Notes: generated by a model not told the origin, from the sequence alone. A stretch of DNA of 64,000 bases from UBA1930 sp943368475 (GCA_943368475.1 CALRLF020000009.1:18866-82865); one strand, 5' to 3'. Positions 17,397 to 25,312 are shown, numbered from the stretch's first letter. Program-made: numbers and translations.

Positions 17397-18002
17397 TTAT
17401 ACCTCAACAATCTTATTTACAGCCTTAATTGCAGCTTGTAAACGTTGTTCATAATTGCCACTAATTTCTACCCAAGGCACTTTTTGATTGATTAAAATAT
17501 CTTTATAAATTTTGTACAATTCCTGTCTGGGTTTTTCATCAGGATATTCTCTCAGCTCATCTTGTACCCAAGGCAAATCAATATTGCAGAGCAAGTACAA
17601 ATCGTATTTTCTATTGACTATTTCTTCTAAAATAAAAGTATGACACTTGCCAAAAACGTATTCACACCAAACTTTCATTACATACATATCGGTATCTAGA
17701 AAGAGTAGTGGGGGGTGGGGAATGGTGAGTAGTGAATGATGATTAACATAAACTCCATTTCCTGCTATCGACCATTGACTATTGACCATTGACTGTGCCT
17801 CATCTTCCAACGCCAATTGACCTTTAGCAATAATTTCTAAATCTTCAAACGTATAATTGGTGCCATTGGTAAGTAAGTATTCACGTGCAAATTCGGCACA
17901 CCATGCTGTTTTAAAATGCTGAGCCAATAGTTCACATAAAGTGCTTTTACCAGTGCTTTCTGGGCCAATAATTACAATCTTTTTTACTTTATTCTGCTCC
18001 AT
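17397..18002 (-). CDS. NadR-like P-loop kinase (ribosylnicotinamide kinase) with repeat-derived insertion
   Basis: The 201-residue protein has Walker A GPESTGKST (residues 13-21), EFAREYL and LFLDTDMYVMKVWCEY, matching the NadR C-terminal kinase/AAA_28 family that phosphorylates nicotinamide riboside. Genomic context supports this, because pnuC lies two genes upstream in the same operon. Residues about 69-98 (QSMVNSQWS... to PHPP) are not expected in the family. The DNA there (17709-17798) consists of GACCATTGACTATTGACC-type and TGAGTAGTGAATG-type repeats typical of intergenic DNA. The reading frame is kept through the insertion. It overlaps the upstream Tag gene by 19 bp. Confidence 0.82.
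   Translation of the reverse strand: MEQNKVKKIVIIGPESTGKSTLCELLAQHFKTAWCAEFAREYLLTNGTNYTFEDLEIIAKGQLALEDEAQSMVNSQWSIAGNGVYVNHHSLLTIPHPPLLFLDTDMYVMKVWCEYVFGKCHTFILEEIVNRKYDLYLLCNIDLPWVQDELREYPDEKPRQELYKIYKDILINQKVPWVEISGNYEQRLQAAIKAVNKIVEV
17709..17798. repeat. Simple repeat tract inside the NadR-like kinase
   Basis: The tract contains two GACCATTGACTATTGACC-like units (17770-17793) plus a GGTGAGTAGTGAATGATG segment. These low-complexity words look like dispersed intergenic repeats but here are translated in frame. Confidence 0.6.
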
Positions 18003-18532
18003 GCTGGCTTGCTTTTCATTAGTTTTTTATAGGTAGTGCAATTTGGATCATGAGCACCAGGTAAATAGCCTGCACTCATCAAAAACTCATTCACAATTTC
18101 GCCACCAGTAAAACGAAAGTGTTGTTTAAATAGTTTAACCCATTCTACTTTTGTTTTTGGATGATGATGGTCTAACCAGTTTTTAAACGAACCAAATTCC
18201 TTCTGTAAAACCAAAATTGTTTTAGCGTTTTCTATAGCAGCATGTACTTTTAATTTATTACGAATAATGCCAGCATCATTCAATAAACGTTCAATATCTT
18301 TTTCTTTATAAGCTGCTACTTTTTTAATATTGAAATTGTGATAGGCTTTACGAAATGTTTGTTGCTTATTTAATATGGTGGTCCAGCTTAAACCAGCTTG
18401 ATTAATTTCTAAAATCAATCTGCAAAACAATTCATCGTCTGATTCTATCGGAAAACCATAATGGTTATCGTGATAAACTTTATGAACGTTTTGTTCATCG
18501 TTCAATGTTTGTATGAAAGTGCAGTATGACAT
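17984..18532 (-). CDS. tag: DNA-3-methyladenine glycosylase I
   Basis: The 182-residue protein begins MSYCTFIQTLNDEQNVHKVYHDNHYG. It contains DDELFCRLILEINQAGLSW, LNDAGIIRNKLKVHA and FTGGEIVNEFLMSAGYLPGAHDPNC, diagnostic of Tag glycosylases. The C-terminal Cys (in NC) and the paired N-terminal Cys/His fit the family's zinc snap. It removes 3-methyladenine from alkylated DNA. It lies between pnuC and the NadR-like kinase in one operon, which is an unusual partner for NAD salvage and may be incidental. Confidence 0.93.
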   Translation of the reverse strand: MSYCTFIQTLNDEQNVHKVYHDNHYGFPIESDDELFCRLILEINQAGLSWTTILNKQQTFRKAYHNFNIKKVAAYKEKDIERLLNDAGIIRNKLKVHAAIENAKTILVLQKEFGSFKNWLDHHHPKTKVEWVKLFKQHFRFTGGEIVNEFLMSAGYLPGAHDPNCTTYKKLMKSKPAWSRIK

Positions 18533-18559
18533 TTGTATAAAATGATATTTTAAAAGTTC

Positions 18560-18660
18560 TCGCAGAAAACACAGATAACGCAGAAGTTTATTTGAATAGT
18601 CAAAAACAACTAGCCGAATTCATCGTAAATCCATTTAATCTGTGTTATCCGTGTTCCAAT
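18560..18660. repeat. Two dispersed-repeat tracts between tag and pnuC
   Basis: One tract (18560-18584) reads CGCAGAAAACACAGATAACG plus flanks. The other (18631-18660), read on the minus strand, begins ATTGGAACACGGAT and continues with AACACAGATTAAATGG. The first 14 bases recur at 32309-32322. The second tract forms the last codons and the stop of pnuC. Confidence 0.6.
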
Positions 18661-19280
18661 CTTCTTGCTTTTTGCATCCAAGTAATCAATCCTGCAACAG
18701 CAAGTATTAATAATACCAGATATTGCACACTGGTAAACACCAATGTTTTTACAAAGTACAATGGTATCGATGCAATGTTGGTGGCAATCCACCAGTACCA
18801 GCTTTCTACTTTTTTCTTAGCCATTAACCACATACCTGTATAAGCAGTAGCACTTGCAAAAGCATCGGCCCATGGAATTGCACCTTCAGCAAAATTCTTT
18901 TTAGCAGCCGTTAGTGCAAAAAATATGGCTATATAAAACACCGCAAAAAAAGCCAGTTGCTGTATCCATTCTTTTTTATTGCTAAATGTTATATGCAATA
19001 CAATTTCATGTTTAATCTGGTCTTTTCTCGTCCATAACCACCAACCATACAAGCTCATTATAGTATAATAAAAATTTACACTGGCTTCGCCCAATAAATG
19101 ATATTTAAAACTGATGAAAATATAAATCACTGTATTGATTAACCCAACAGGATACACTAAAATGTTTTCTTTTCTACTAAACCAAACACTGGCAATACCT
19201 GCAAATACTGCAATGTATTCGTACCAAGTAGTTTGCTGCATGCCAATAATAAATTGTTGCCACAATGTTGATAGCATCAT
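18645..19280 (-). CDS. pnuC: Nicotinamide riboside/NMN transporter PnuC
   Basis: The 211-residue membrane protein has seven predicted helices and the PnuC motifs VWFSRKENILVYPVGLIN, YGWWLW, and WYWWIATNIASIPLYF. It imports nicotinamide riboside (or a related precursor) that the NadR-like kinase two genes downstream would trap by phosphorylation. Its start overlaps the HxlR stop by 4 bp. The last residues (RLEHG, stop) are encoded by a dispersed repeat, so the native C-terminus has probably been replaced. The loss seems small because the helices are complete. Confidence 0.9.
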   Translation of the reverse strand: MMLSTLWQQFIIGMQQTTWYEYIAVFAGIASVWFSRKENILVYPVGLINTVIYIFISFKYHLLGEASVNFYYTIMSLYGWWLWTRKDQIKHEIVLHITFSNKKEWIQQLAFFAVFYIAIFFALTAAKKNFAEGAIPWADAFASATAYTGMWLMAKKKVESWYWWIATNIASIPLYFVKTLVFTSVQYLVLLILAVAGLITWMQKARRLEHG

Positions 19281-19654
19281 TTTTTTTGTTTCTCTTGATT
19301 AATTAATTCTTGGTAATCAATGCCATCAAATTGCATCATTTCTATGCCAGTATTCCTGATTTTTTCTATAGTAGGAATTAATAATTTTCCTTTTTCTGTT
19401 AAACTATATTCAACTTTTGGTGGCACTTCTGCATACACTTTCTTTTCTATGATCCCATCGGCCTCCAATTCTTTCAAAGCTTTGGTCAACATTTTTTGAC
19501 TGATATGCGGAATGTCTTTTTCCAATTCAGAATAACGATATGTTTTATTTTTCAATCGCCACAAAATGGGCGTTTTCCAAATACCACCAATCATTTGTAA
19601 TACATAATCTACTGGATTATACACCACATGTTTATTCACAACTAAATCGGGCAT
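19277..19654 (-). CDS. HxlR family transcriptional regulator
   Basis: The product is 125 residues from ATG 19654 (MPDLVVNKHVVYNPVDYVLQ). It is an HxlR winged-helix protein: GGIWKTPILWRLKNKTYRYSELEKDIPHISQKMLTKALKELEADGIIEK, then a wing VPPKVEYSLTEKG. An open frame extends upstream to 19711. I prefer 19654 because a -7 box TATATTTG and a palindromic operator lie within that extension. The gene overlaps pnuC by 4 bp and is divergent from the DJ-1/PfpI-hydrolase gene, so it may control either. It lacks the cysteine-containing N-terminus of the first HxlR protein. Confidence 0.88.
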   Translation of the reverse strand: MPDLVVNKHVVYNPVDYVLQMIGGIWKTPILWRLKNKTYRYSELEKDIPHISQKMLTKALKELEADGIIEKKVYAEVPPKVEYSLTEKGKLLIPTIEKIRNTGIEMMQFDGIDYQELINQEKQKK

Positions 19655-19671
19655 GTCAAAAAAATTATACT

Positions 19672-19705
19672 CAAATATAAGCAGCTTACGAACCATATTG
19701 TTCGT
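19672..19705 (-). promoter_or_regulatory. Promoter and palindrome upstream of the second HxlR gene
   Basis: On the minus strand a perfect -7 box TATATTTG lies at 19672-19679. The palindrome ACGAAC-N6-GTTCGT occupies 19688-19705, in the -7/-33 spacer region. The -33 element is weak. A start near 19665 would give an approximately 10-nt leader to ATG 19654. Confidence 0.6.
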
Positions 19706-19778
19706 TACCACCTCTTAAGTGCATTACATGGATTTCAGCCTTAATCAATACAGTTTTGTGCATCAAAAATTATACAGT

Positions 19779-20495
19779 ATGAAAAAATTATTTTTAGTAC
19801 TTCTATTCAGTTATTCTGTTCAACTATTATTTGCACAACACAATGCAGGCAATAATGGTAAAATTTTAATGATAGCTTCTAATCCATCAGTAAGTAAACA
19901 AACAGGTTGGCCAATTGGTGTTTGGTATGCTGAGTTGGCACACCCTTATTGGGCATTTAGTGAAGCAGGTTATACTGTTGAAATTGCCAGCCCAGATGGT
20001 GGCGAAATTAAATTTGATGGTTTCAGCGACCCTGAAGATGCCAGCAAATATGCAGCTTTCGATTATGTAAGTCTTGGCTTTAAAAAAGATGAAAGTAAAA
20101 TGGCATTGACCAGAAACACTTTGAAGTTGGCGAATGTAAACACTGCCGACTATAAAGCCATTTTTGTGTGTGGTGGACAAGGACCCATGTACACTTTTAT
20201 TGACAACAAAGAGTTACATAAATTTTTTGTAGATTTTTATTTAACAGGCAAACCAACAGCAGCCATCTGTCATGGTACTTGTATTTTATTAAAAACCAAA
20301 TTACCTAATGGTAAATTTTTGGTAGAAGGAAAACGCTGGACAGGCTTTGCCAGCAGTGAAGAACAATATGCCGATAATTATGTGGGCATGAAAATTCAGC
20401 CATTTAGAATTGAAGATGAAGCAAGAAAGTTGCCTAATAGTAAATTTGAAACAGGAGCACCTTTTTCTGCTTTTGCAGTGAAAGATGTAACTTAA
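19779..20495 (+). pseudogene. Secreted DJ-1/PfpI (class I GATase-like) domain, 5' part of a frameshifted fusion
   Basis: The start is ATG 19779, giving the signal peptide MKKLFLVLLFSYSVQLLFAQ. The domain is Hsp31/DJ-1-like: GGQGPMYTF and the nucleophile elbow AAICHGTC. The frame closes at 20495 after FSAFAVKDVT, exactly where relatives read VKDGNLITGQ. In the next frame the DNA continues N-L-I-T-G-Q, so one base (probably the G of a GGT Gly codon near 20487) is missing. With that base restored, the gene would run to 21289 as one protein of about 503 residues. It could be a true mutation or a sequencing error. Confidence 0.8.
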
Positions 20496-21289
20496 TTACT
20501 GGTCAACAACAAAACAGTGGTGCAGCTGCCGCTGAGTTGGTTATAAAAGCATTGGAGGCCGATAAAAAACGCTATCCAACTTACGTTTTAGTGCATGGTG
20601 CATGGGCCGATGAAAGTGCTTGGGGTTTTGTACGCAATCAATTAGCTGTTAAAGGAAACGTAGTGGTTGTAAACCTTCCAGCACATGGTATCGATTTATC
20701 ACCAGCCAATAAGGTAAGTTTAAACGATTATGTACAAACAGTTACTAAAGCCATCAATCAACAACAAGGCAAAGTTATTTTAGTGGCACATAGTATGGCA
20801 GGAATTGTAGCTAGTCAAGTAGCTGAAAATATTCCTTCTAAAATTGATAAGTTAATTTATGTGAGTGCTTATTTACCAAAAAATGGAGAAGATTTATTAA
20901 GCCTTTCTAAACAAGATAAAAAAAGCAAAGTTGGAGGAGCATTGGAATTTACAACTGATTATAGTGCAGCCACCATTAAGAAAGAAATGATAGCACCTGC
21001 AGTGTGTGCTGATTGTCCTGATTTTATGAAAGAAGTTTTGGTGAAATACCATAAGGCAGAACCTGCAAAACCACTAGGAGAAAAAGTAACCTTAACAGCT
21101 GCCAAATTTGGTAGTGTTCCTAAGTATTATATCTCTACCACGTTAGACAATGCGGTTGGTTACGATTTACAACAACAAATGATAAAAGCCAATGGTACTA
21201 TTAAAAAAGTAATTGAAATGAAAACTTCTCATTTGCCATTTGTAGTGCAACCACAAGAATTTGTAAGCATTATTACTTCGTTGAAATAA
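20492..21289 (+). pseudogene. Alpha/beta hydrolase domain, 3' part of the frameshifted DJ-1/PfpI fusion
   Basis: This frame begins with the end of the DJ-1 domain (LITGQQQNSGAAAAELVIKAL). It passes without a break into an alpha/beta hydrolase: YVLVHGAWADESAWGFV, nucleophile elbow VAHSMAG, and a C-terminal His in KTSHLPF. There is no ATG near its beginning. The only upstream option is TTG 20537, so it cannot easily be expressed alone. The continuity of the two domains supports an ancestral fusion exported by the 5' signal peptide. The hydrolase resembles the AB_hydrolase_6/MenH-like salicylate esterase group. Confidence 0.78.
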
Positions 21290-21290
21290 T

Positions 21291-22067
21291 ATGAGAAAAG
21301 CATTTTTTTTAGGATGGATATTTTTATTGATTGTTGTGCAGCAGCTTGCTGCACAAATCAATGAAAGCGATAGCGTAAAATTTCAGCAAAGGCTTGCTGT
21401 AACAGGATTGTATCAAACAGGTAATGTAGAATTGCTAACTGTAAGAACAAAGCTGGATGCCAGTTTTGCTCCATCTAAAAAATGGGTTGTTAAAACACAA
21501 AACAATAGTTTGTATCAGGCTTTTGGTAATGTAAAAGCCGATAATGATTTGTACAGTAGAAACTATTTGTATTATACGCCTACTAAAAAAATTTATCCTT
21601 TTGTAATAGCGTATATCTCTTCTAATTACAGAAGAAAGGTTGACGTACGTTCGTTTGCAGGTGTTGGATTAACCTATCAGTTAAAACATACTGCCAACTC
21701 CGTAATTAAGATTTCTGCTAATACCGTGTATGAATCAACTAAATTCAATGGTACAATATTTAATCAGGAAAAATACAATGGAAACAATACTATTCAACTT
21801 TGGAGAGCCACTTTATACAGTGGTGGTTGGCAGTATGTTGCACAACGAAAAGTAAAGTTGTATTATGATGTATTTTATCAACCAGCGTTTAATAATGTTT
21901 CCAACTATCGTGTACAACTAGAAGCTGGGGCCGATGTACAGTTGTGGAAAGGTTTTGCTTTAAATGCTTTATATACGCTAACACATGAAAATGTTGTATT
22001 GCAAAATATTAAATTACAAGATAGAATATTAACTTTCGGCTTAGTCTATCAATTCAAAATAAAATAG
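21291..22067 (+). CDS. DUF481 family outer-membrane protein
   Basis: The 258-residue protein has a signal peptide (1-21, ending LAAQ). A series of amphipathic strands follows, starting VTGLYQTGNVELLTVRTKLDASFAPS, the typical DUF481 beginning (YdiY-like, salt-induced outer-membrane proteins). It starts 1 bp after the hydrolase stop and is followed 2 bp later by the reductase gene, so it is part of the same transcript. The function of the family is not established beyond an outer-membrane location. Confidence 0.82.
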   Translation: MRKAFFLGWIFLLIVVQQLAAQINESDSVKFQQRLAVTGLYQTGNVELLTVRTKLDASFAPSKKWVVKTQNNSLYQAFGNVKADNDLYSRNYLYYTPTKKIYPFVIAYISSNYRRKVDVRSFAGVGLTYQLKHTANSVIKISANTVYESTKFNGTIFNQEKYNGNNTIQLWRATLYSGGWQYVAQRKVKLYYDVFYQPAFNNVSNYRVQLEAGADVQLWKGFALNALYTLTHENVVLQNIKLQDRILTFGLVYQFKIK

Positions 22068-22069
22068 TT

Positions 22070-22687
22070 ATGAATATTGCAATTATTGGAAGTGGAAATG
22101 TGGGAGGTGCATTGGCACAAAGAGTTTTGCAAACACAACATACTTTAGCTGTTGGTGTAAAATTTCCTCTGAGTGAAAAGTCAACTGTATTGGCTGCTAA
22201 CATTGGTAGTGAATATCTGTGTTCGGTAGAAGATGCTTGTAAAAAGGCAGAAATTATTATTATTACTACTCCACCCAATGTAGTGCTGGAGCTATTACCT
22301 CAAATAGGAAATGTAACCAATAAAATCATTGTAGACGCTACCAACTCAGTACGAATAAAACCCGAAGGTTTTGATACAGCCTATCATGCTATAAAAACCA
22401 TTTTAAAGACTCCATCAGTTGTAAAGTGTTTTAATACAACAGGATTTGAAAACATGCAAAATCCAAATTACAATGGTGACGGAATTGATTTGTTTTGTGC
22501 AGGCAATGATGTATTGGTAAAACAAACCATTATGCAGCTAACCAAAGAAATGGGCTTTGGCAATTGTTACGATTTTGGAGGTGATGATAAAGTAGTTTTA
22601 TTAGAACAATTTGCTTTAAGCTGGATTAACTTAGCCATTATGCAAGGCTTGGGTCGAAATATTGCTTTTAAATTAATTTCCAGATAA
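22070..22687 (+). CDS. NADPH-dependent F420 reductase-like Rossmann protein
   Basis: The 205-residue protein opens with the dinucleotide motif IAIIGSGNVGGALAQ. It continues with ITTPPNVVLELLP and VVKCFNTTGFENMQNP, characteristic of the NADPH-dependent F420 reductase/NADP oxidoreductase family (COG2085). In organisms lacking F420 these proteins act on other, usually unknown, acceptors. It is cotranscribed with DUF481 (2-bp gap). The length is normal. Confidence 0.85.
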   Translation: MNIAIIGSGNVGGALAQRVLQTQHTLAVGVKFPLSEKSTVLAANIGSEYLCSVEDACKKAEIIIITTPPNVVLELLPQIGNVTNKIIVDATNSVRIKPEGFDTAYHAIKTILKTPSVVKCFNTTGFENMQNPNYNGDGIDLFCAGNDVLVKQTIMQLTKEMGFGNCYDFGGDDKVVLLEQFALSWINLAIMQGLGRNIAFKLISR

Positions 22688-22728
22688 TATAGTATTTGTA
22701 TTTTCGATGAAATTTAAAAACAATAATC

Positions 22729-23139
22729 ATGATACGCACAGCAACAGCCGTTTGGAACGGCTCTGGTAAAGAAGGCAAAGGTCATCTTACCACTCAAAGT
22801 ACAGTATTAAACCAAACTCAGTATTCTTTCAATACAAGATTTGAAGATGGTGTTGGTACAAATCCAGAAGAATTGGTAGCTGCTGCACATGCAGGTTGCT
22901 TTACTATGAAGTTAAGTTTTGTATTAGGAGCTGCTGGTTTTACACCAACCACTTTAGATACCAAATGTGAGTTAGAATTTAAAGATGGTGCAATAACAAA
23001 ATCTCACCTTATTGTAAAAGCAACTGTGCCTAGTATTGACGATGCAAAATTTCAGGAGTGTGTAAAAGATGCAGAAGCCAATTGCCCAATCAGTAAATTG
23101 TTGAATACTGCAATAAGCTCAGAAGCAACATTGGCTTAA
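22729..23139 (+). CDS. OsmC/Ohr family peroxidase
   Basis: The 136-residue OsmC-type protein has GTNPEELVAAAHAGCFTMKLSF with the first reactive cysteine, and a second in DAEANCPISKLL. The pair of conserved Cys fits thiol-dependent peroxidases that detoxify organic hydroperoxides. It lies 41 bp downstream of the F420-type reductase gene. Together with the DJ-1 fusion and the reductase this suggests an oxidative or electrophile stress cluster under the nearby HxlR regulator, which is an inference. Confidence 0.92.
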   Translation: MIRTATAVWNGSGKEGKGHLTTQSTVLNQTQYSFNTRFEDGVGTNPEELVAAAHAGCFTMKLSFVLGAAGFTPTTLDTKCELEFKDGAITKSHLIVKATVPSIDDAKFQECVKDAEANCPISKLLNTAISSEATLA

Positions 23140-23147
23140 ATAATTAT

Positions 23148-23190
23148 TGTACGAATTACACGAATACAATCATTCGTGTAATTCGTGCAA
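23148..23190. repeat. Long perfect hairpin between osmC-like gene and small convergent ORF
   Basis: ACGAATTACACGAAT (23151-23165) and ATTCGTGTAATTCGT (23172-23186) are exact reverse complements with a 6-nt loop, and the pairing extends outward with one G-T pair. Partial words (ATTCGTG) continue to 23206. It may serve as a bidirectional terminator. It also looks like a dispersed palindromic repeat. Confidence 0.7.
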
Positions 23191-23209
23191 TTTGATTTAT
23201 TCGTGGTAT

Positions 23210-23344
23210 TTATTCTTTCTCTTTCTTGCGAAAAATTCCCCTCAGAGCAAATAAAATAATAATTGCTACTGGCAACCAAGCCAAAATATAAAATCCAGTA
23301 TTTCCACCTACTTTATTTATTGTTGAATCTGTTATTAAGAACAT
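23210..23344 (-). CDS. Small 44-residue single-pass membrane protein
   Basis: Reading the minus strand from ATG 23344 gives a short polar N-terminus (MFLITDSTINKVGGN), one transmembrane helix (about residues 17-35, FYILAWLPVAIIILFALRG) and a basic tail FRKKEKE. The positive-inside rule puts the tail in the cytoplasm. It is convergent with the OsmC gene across the hairpin at 23148-23190. I do not recognise a family. The well-formed helix and charged tail argue for a real gene, but a frame this short could arise by chance. Confidence 0.5.
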   Translation of the reverse strand: MFLITDSTINKVGGNTGFYILAWLPVAIIILFALRGIFRKKEKE

Positions 23345-23486
23345 GCTTTTTTCATTTTTGCGATGATACAATTATTTTAATTGTTCTATTTCAATTACTA
23401 GTAAATGAAAATAGCATTAAAATTTAGGTTTTAAGTATATCATTAAACTAAAACAGTAGTTTAGTGTCTCTAAAAAAACTAATTGT

Positions 23487-24425
23487 ATGGGTAAGAGCTT
23501 TACAAAGTTATTGTTGTCTGGTCTACTTATCATTGCCAGTAATAGTGCATTAAAAGCCCAGTCAGTTGATAAAGAAAAGGAAGATCCTACATCAACTGAA
23601 AAATCGTATTTTAAGTTCGATATAAATTTTTTAAACAACTCTGTTTATTTAGGTCGTAAAGACTCTTTAAACTTACCTTATTTAACGCCAACCATTGCAT
23701 ATGCTCATAAAAGTGGATTTTATGCATCGGCATCATTGGGTTATTTGTTATCTAAAAGCGATAAAAAAATTGACTATTATTCGTTTGATGCAGGCTATGA
23801 TTTTACATTAACCAAAAAACTTTCGGGTAGTATTTCTGCCAATAAAAGTATTTACAATGATAGCAGTAGCAATGTAAGTAGCTCTGTTGGTGGAAGTTTA
23901 AGTGGAAGCCTTATTTATGATTTTGGTTTTATGGAAATGAATACTGGTATTAGTGCTTCATTTGCTGAGAAAACAGATTTAGGAGTTGATATTACATTAA
24001 GCCATTCTTTTTATTTTGGAGAAGATGGAAAACAGTGGACCATTACACCAAGAGCATTGGTAAATTTTAGTACCCTACATTTTTATGAAGGCTACACCAA
24101 TAGAAAGGTTGGAAAAAAACAAAAAAATCCATTGATTTCATCAATCGTTTCTACAACAACAGTTACCAATAAAAATAGCAATAACCTTACATTATTAGAT
24201 TTTGAATTATCGTTACCCGTTAGTTATGATCAAAATAAATGGGGTTTTTATTGCACACCTACTTTGGCTATTCCTCAAAATGCAATATATACAAGTACTA
24301 AATCGGTAATTACATTGCGAAACGGAAATGTTAATTCTCCGGCACCAATAAATAGCACTCCCGATTCTGAGAAAAATTTAGCTAGTACTTTTTATGTAGA
24401 GTTAGGTGTGTATTTCAAATTCTAA
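23487..24425 (+). CDS. Hypothetical secreted beta-barrel protein
   Basis: The 312-residue protein has a signal peptide (1-25, ending LKAQS) and alternating strands throughout. It finishes with a short aromatic-ended strand FYVELGVYFKF, the usual closing signal of outer-membrane barrels. A serine-rich middle segment (SSSNVSSSVGGSLSGSL) is notable. I do not recognise a family. It stands alone, so context gives no function. Confidence 0.65.
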   Translation: MGKSFTKLLLSGLLIIASNSALKAQSVDKEKEDPTSTEKSYFKFDINFLNNSVYLGRKDSLNLPYLTPTIAYAHKSGFYASASLGYLLSKSDKKIDYYSFDAGYDFTLTKKLSGSISANKSIYNDSSSNVSSSVGGSLSGSLIYDFGFMEMNTGISASFAEKTDLGVDITLSHSFYFGEDGKQWTITPRALVNFSTLHFYEGYTNRKVGKKQKNPLISSIVSTTTVTNKNSNNLTLLDFELSLPVSYDQNKWGFYCTPTLAIPQNAIYTSTKSVITLRNGNVNSPAPINSTPDSEKNLASTFYVELGVYFKF

Positions 24426-24829
24426 AAAATTTGTGTAAATCGATTTCTAGCAGAGTAATCTAAACAGTAATACTAATTGCATCAATAACATCATTATTTT
24501 TTGCTATTAGTTTGTAAATTAAAATGGTTTGCTTTCCACTGCAAATCATACCACTTTTGTTTTTGCCAGCATCTTTTTGATGAATTTTTTTCTAATGTTT
24601 GCATTGTTTGTTTGTATTACCGCATGCAATCTTTCTTTGGCCAGCTCTACTAATTTATATTCCAGTATTCAACTACGAATAGAACCAATCATAACATGTT
24701 GTTGATTTACTGCCATACTTTAATTTGAGGATGATTAAGCATAGGTAAAGAAGTTTAAAAAAAGTAAATCTAACATGTTAATTGTTACATACAAAAGAAC
24801 TAATTTTAAAATACATTAAATAAATTGTT
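24426..24829. other. Gene-poor stretch with possible decayed or very small ORFs
   Basis: No confident gene was found. On the minus strand, two in-frame stops bracket a protein-like run (ELAKERLHAVIQTNNANI and a lysine-rich continuation, about 24555-24680), which may be a gene remnant. On the plus strand 24580-24705 encodes 41 residues beginning MNFFLMFALFVCITAC, which looks like a lipoprotein leader. They overlap, so at most one is real. Confidence 0.3.
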
Positions 24830-25312
24830 ATGAAAGTTCTGTTGCTTATTGCTTCATTTGTTTTCAGTTGTTCAGTAATCGCCCAATCGAATAATGAAAG
24901 TAAATCTACAAGAGTGTTTATGTATGATGCTATCACAGATGGTTTGATACAAACCAGCTTTTCAGGTAAGCTTGCAAAGCAAATAGCTGCAGATAATAAA
25001 TTGTTTGTAGGGAAATGTCAAATATGTACAGGTGTACAAAATGCTTTCAAATCATATGCTGTATCTAGCGGTGCTATTGAAAATGAAAAATATCAAAAGG
25101 AGTTTGCTGATACCAGTTTAAAAAACAGATTAGCATCACTGGAAGATTTGGTGCAAAGTTTTGTGCAGTTGTACTATGTAAAATATAAATATACCGAAGC
25201 ACAAAAAAAAGCCATGCAAACAAAGCTTGAAGGCGAAGCAAAAAATAGCAAAATGATTGCTAATGTTAATTACTGTGCCTCTTGTACAGGCTCTTGCAAA
25301 AAACCTGAATAA
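24830..25312 (+). CDS. Hypothetical exported protein with paired-cysteine motifs
   Basis: The 160-residue protein has a signal peptide (1-19, ending VIAQ). The helical mature region contains KCQICTG near residues 62-68 and, at the extreme C-terminus, YCASCTGSCKK. Five cysteines in CxxC-like pairs suggest metal binding or disulfides in the periplasm. I recognise no family. It lies 66 bp upstream of the SET/ATP-grasp genes in the same direction, so it could be transcribed with them. It is the only exported small protein next to that cluster, and whether it is a substrate is unknown. Confidence 0.65.
   Translation: MKVLLLIASFVFSCSVIAQSNNESKSTRVFMYDAITDGLIQTSFSGKLAKQIAADNKLFVGKCQICTGVQNAFKSYAVSSGAIENEKYQKEFADTSLKNRLASLEDLVQSFVQLYYVKYKYTEAQKKAMQTKLEGEAKNSKMIANVNYCASCTGSCKKPE

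Noticed and set aside
18592..18843. 83-codon plus-strand frame opposite pnuC
   Set aside because: It is antisense to the well-supported transporter and contains the dispersed repeat; a shadow frame.
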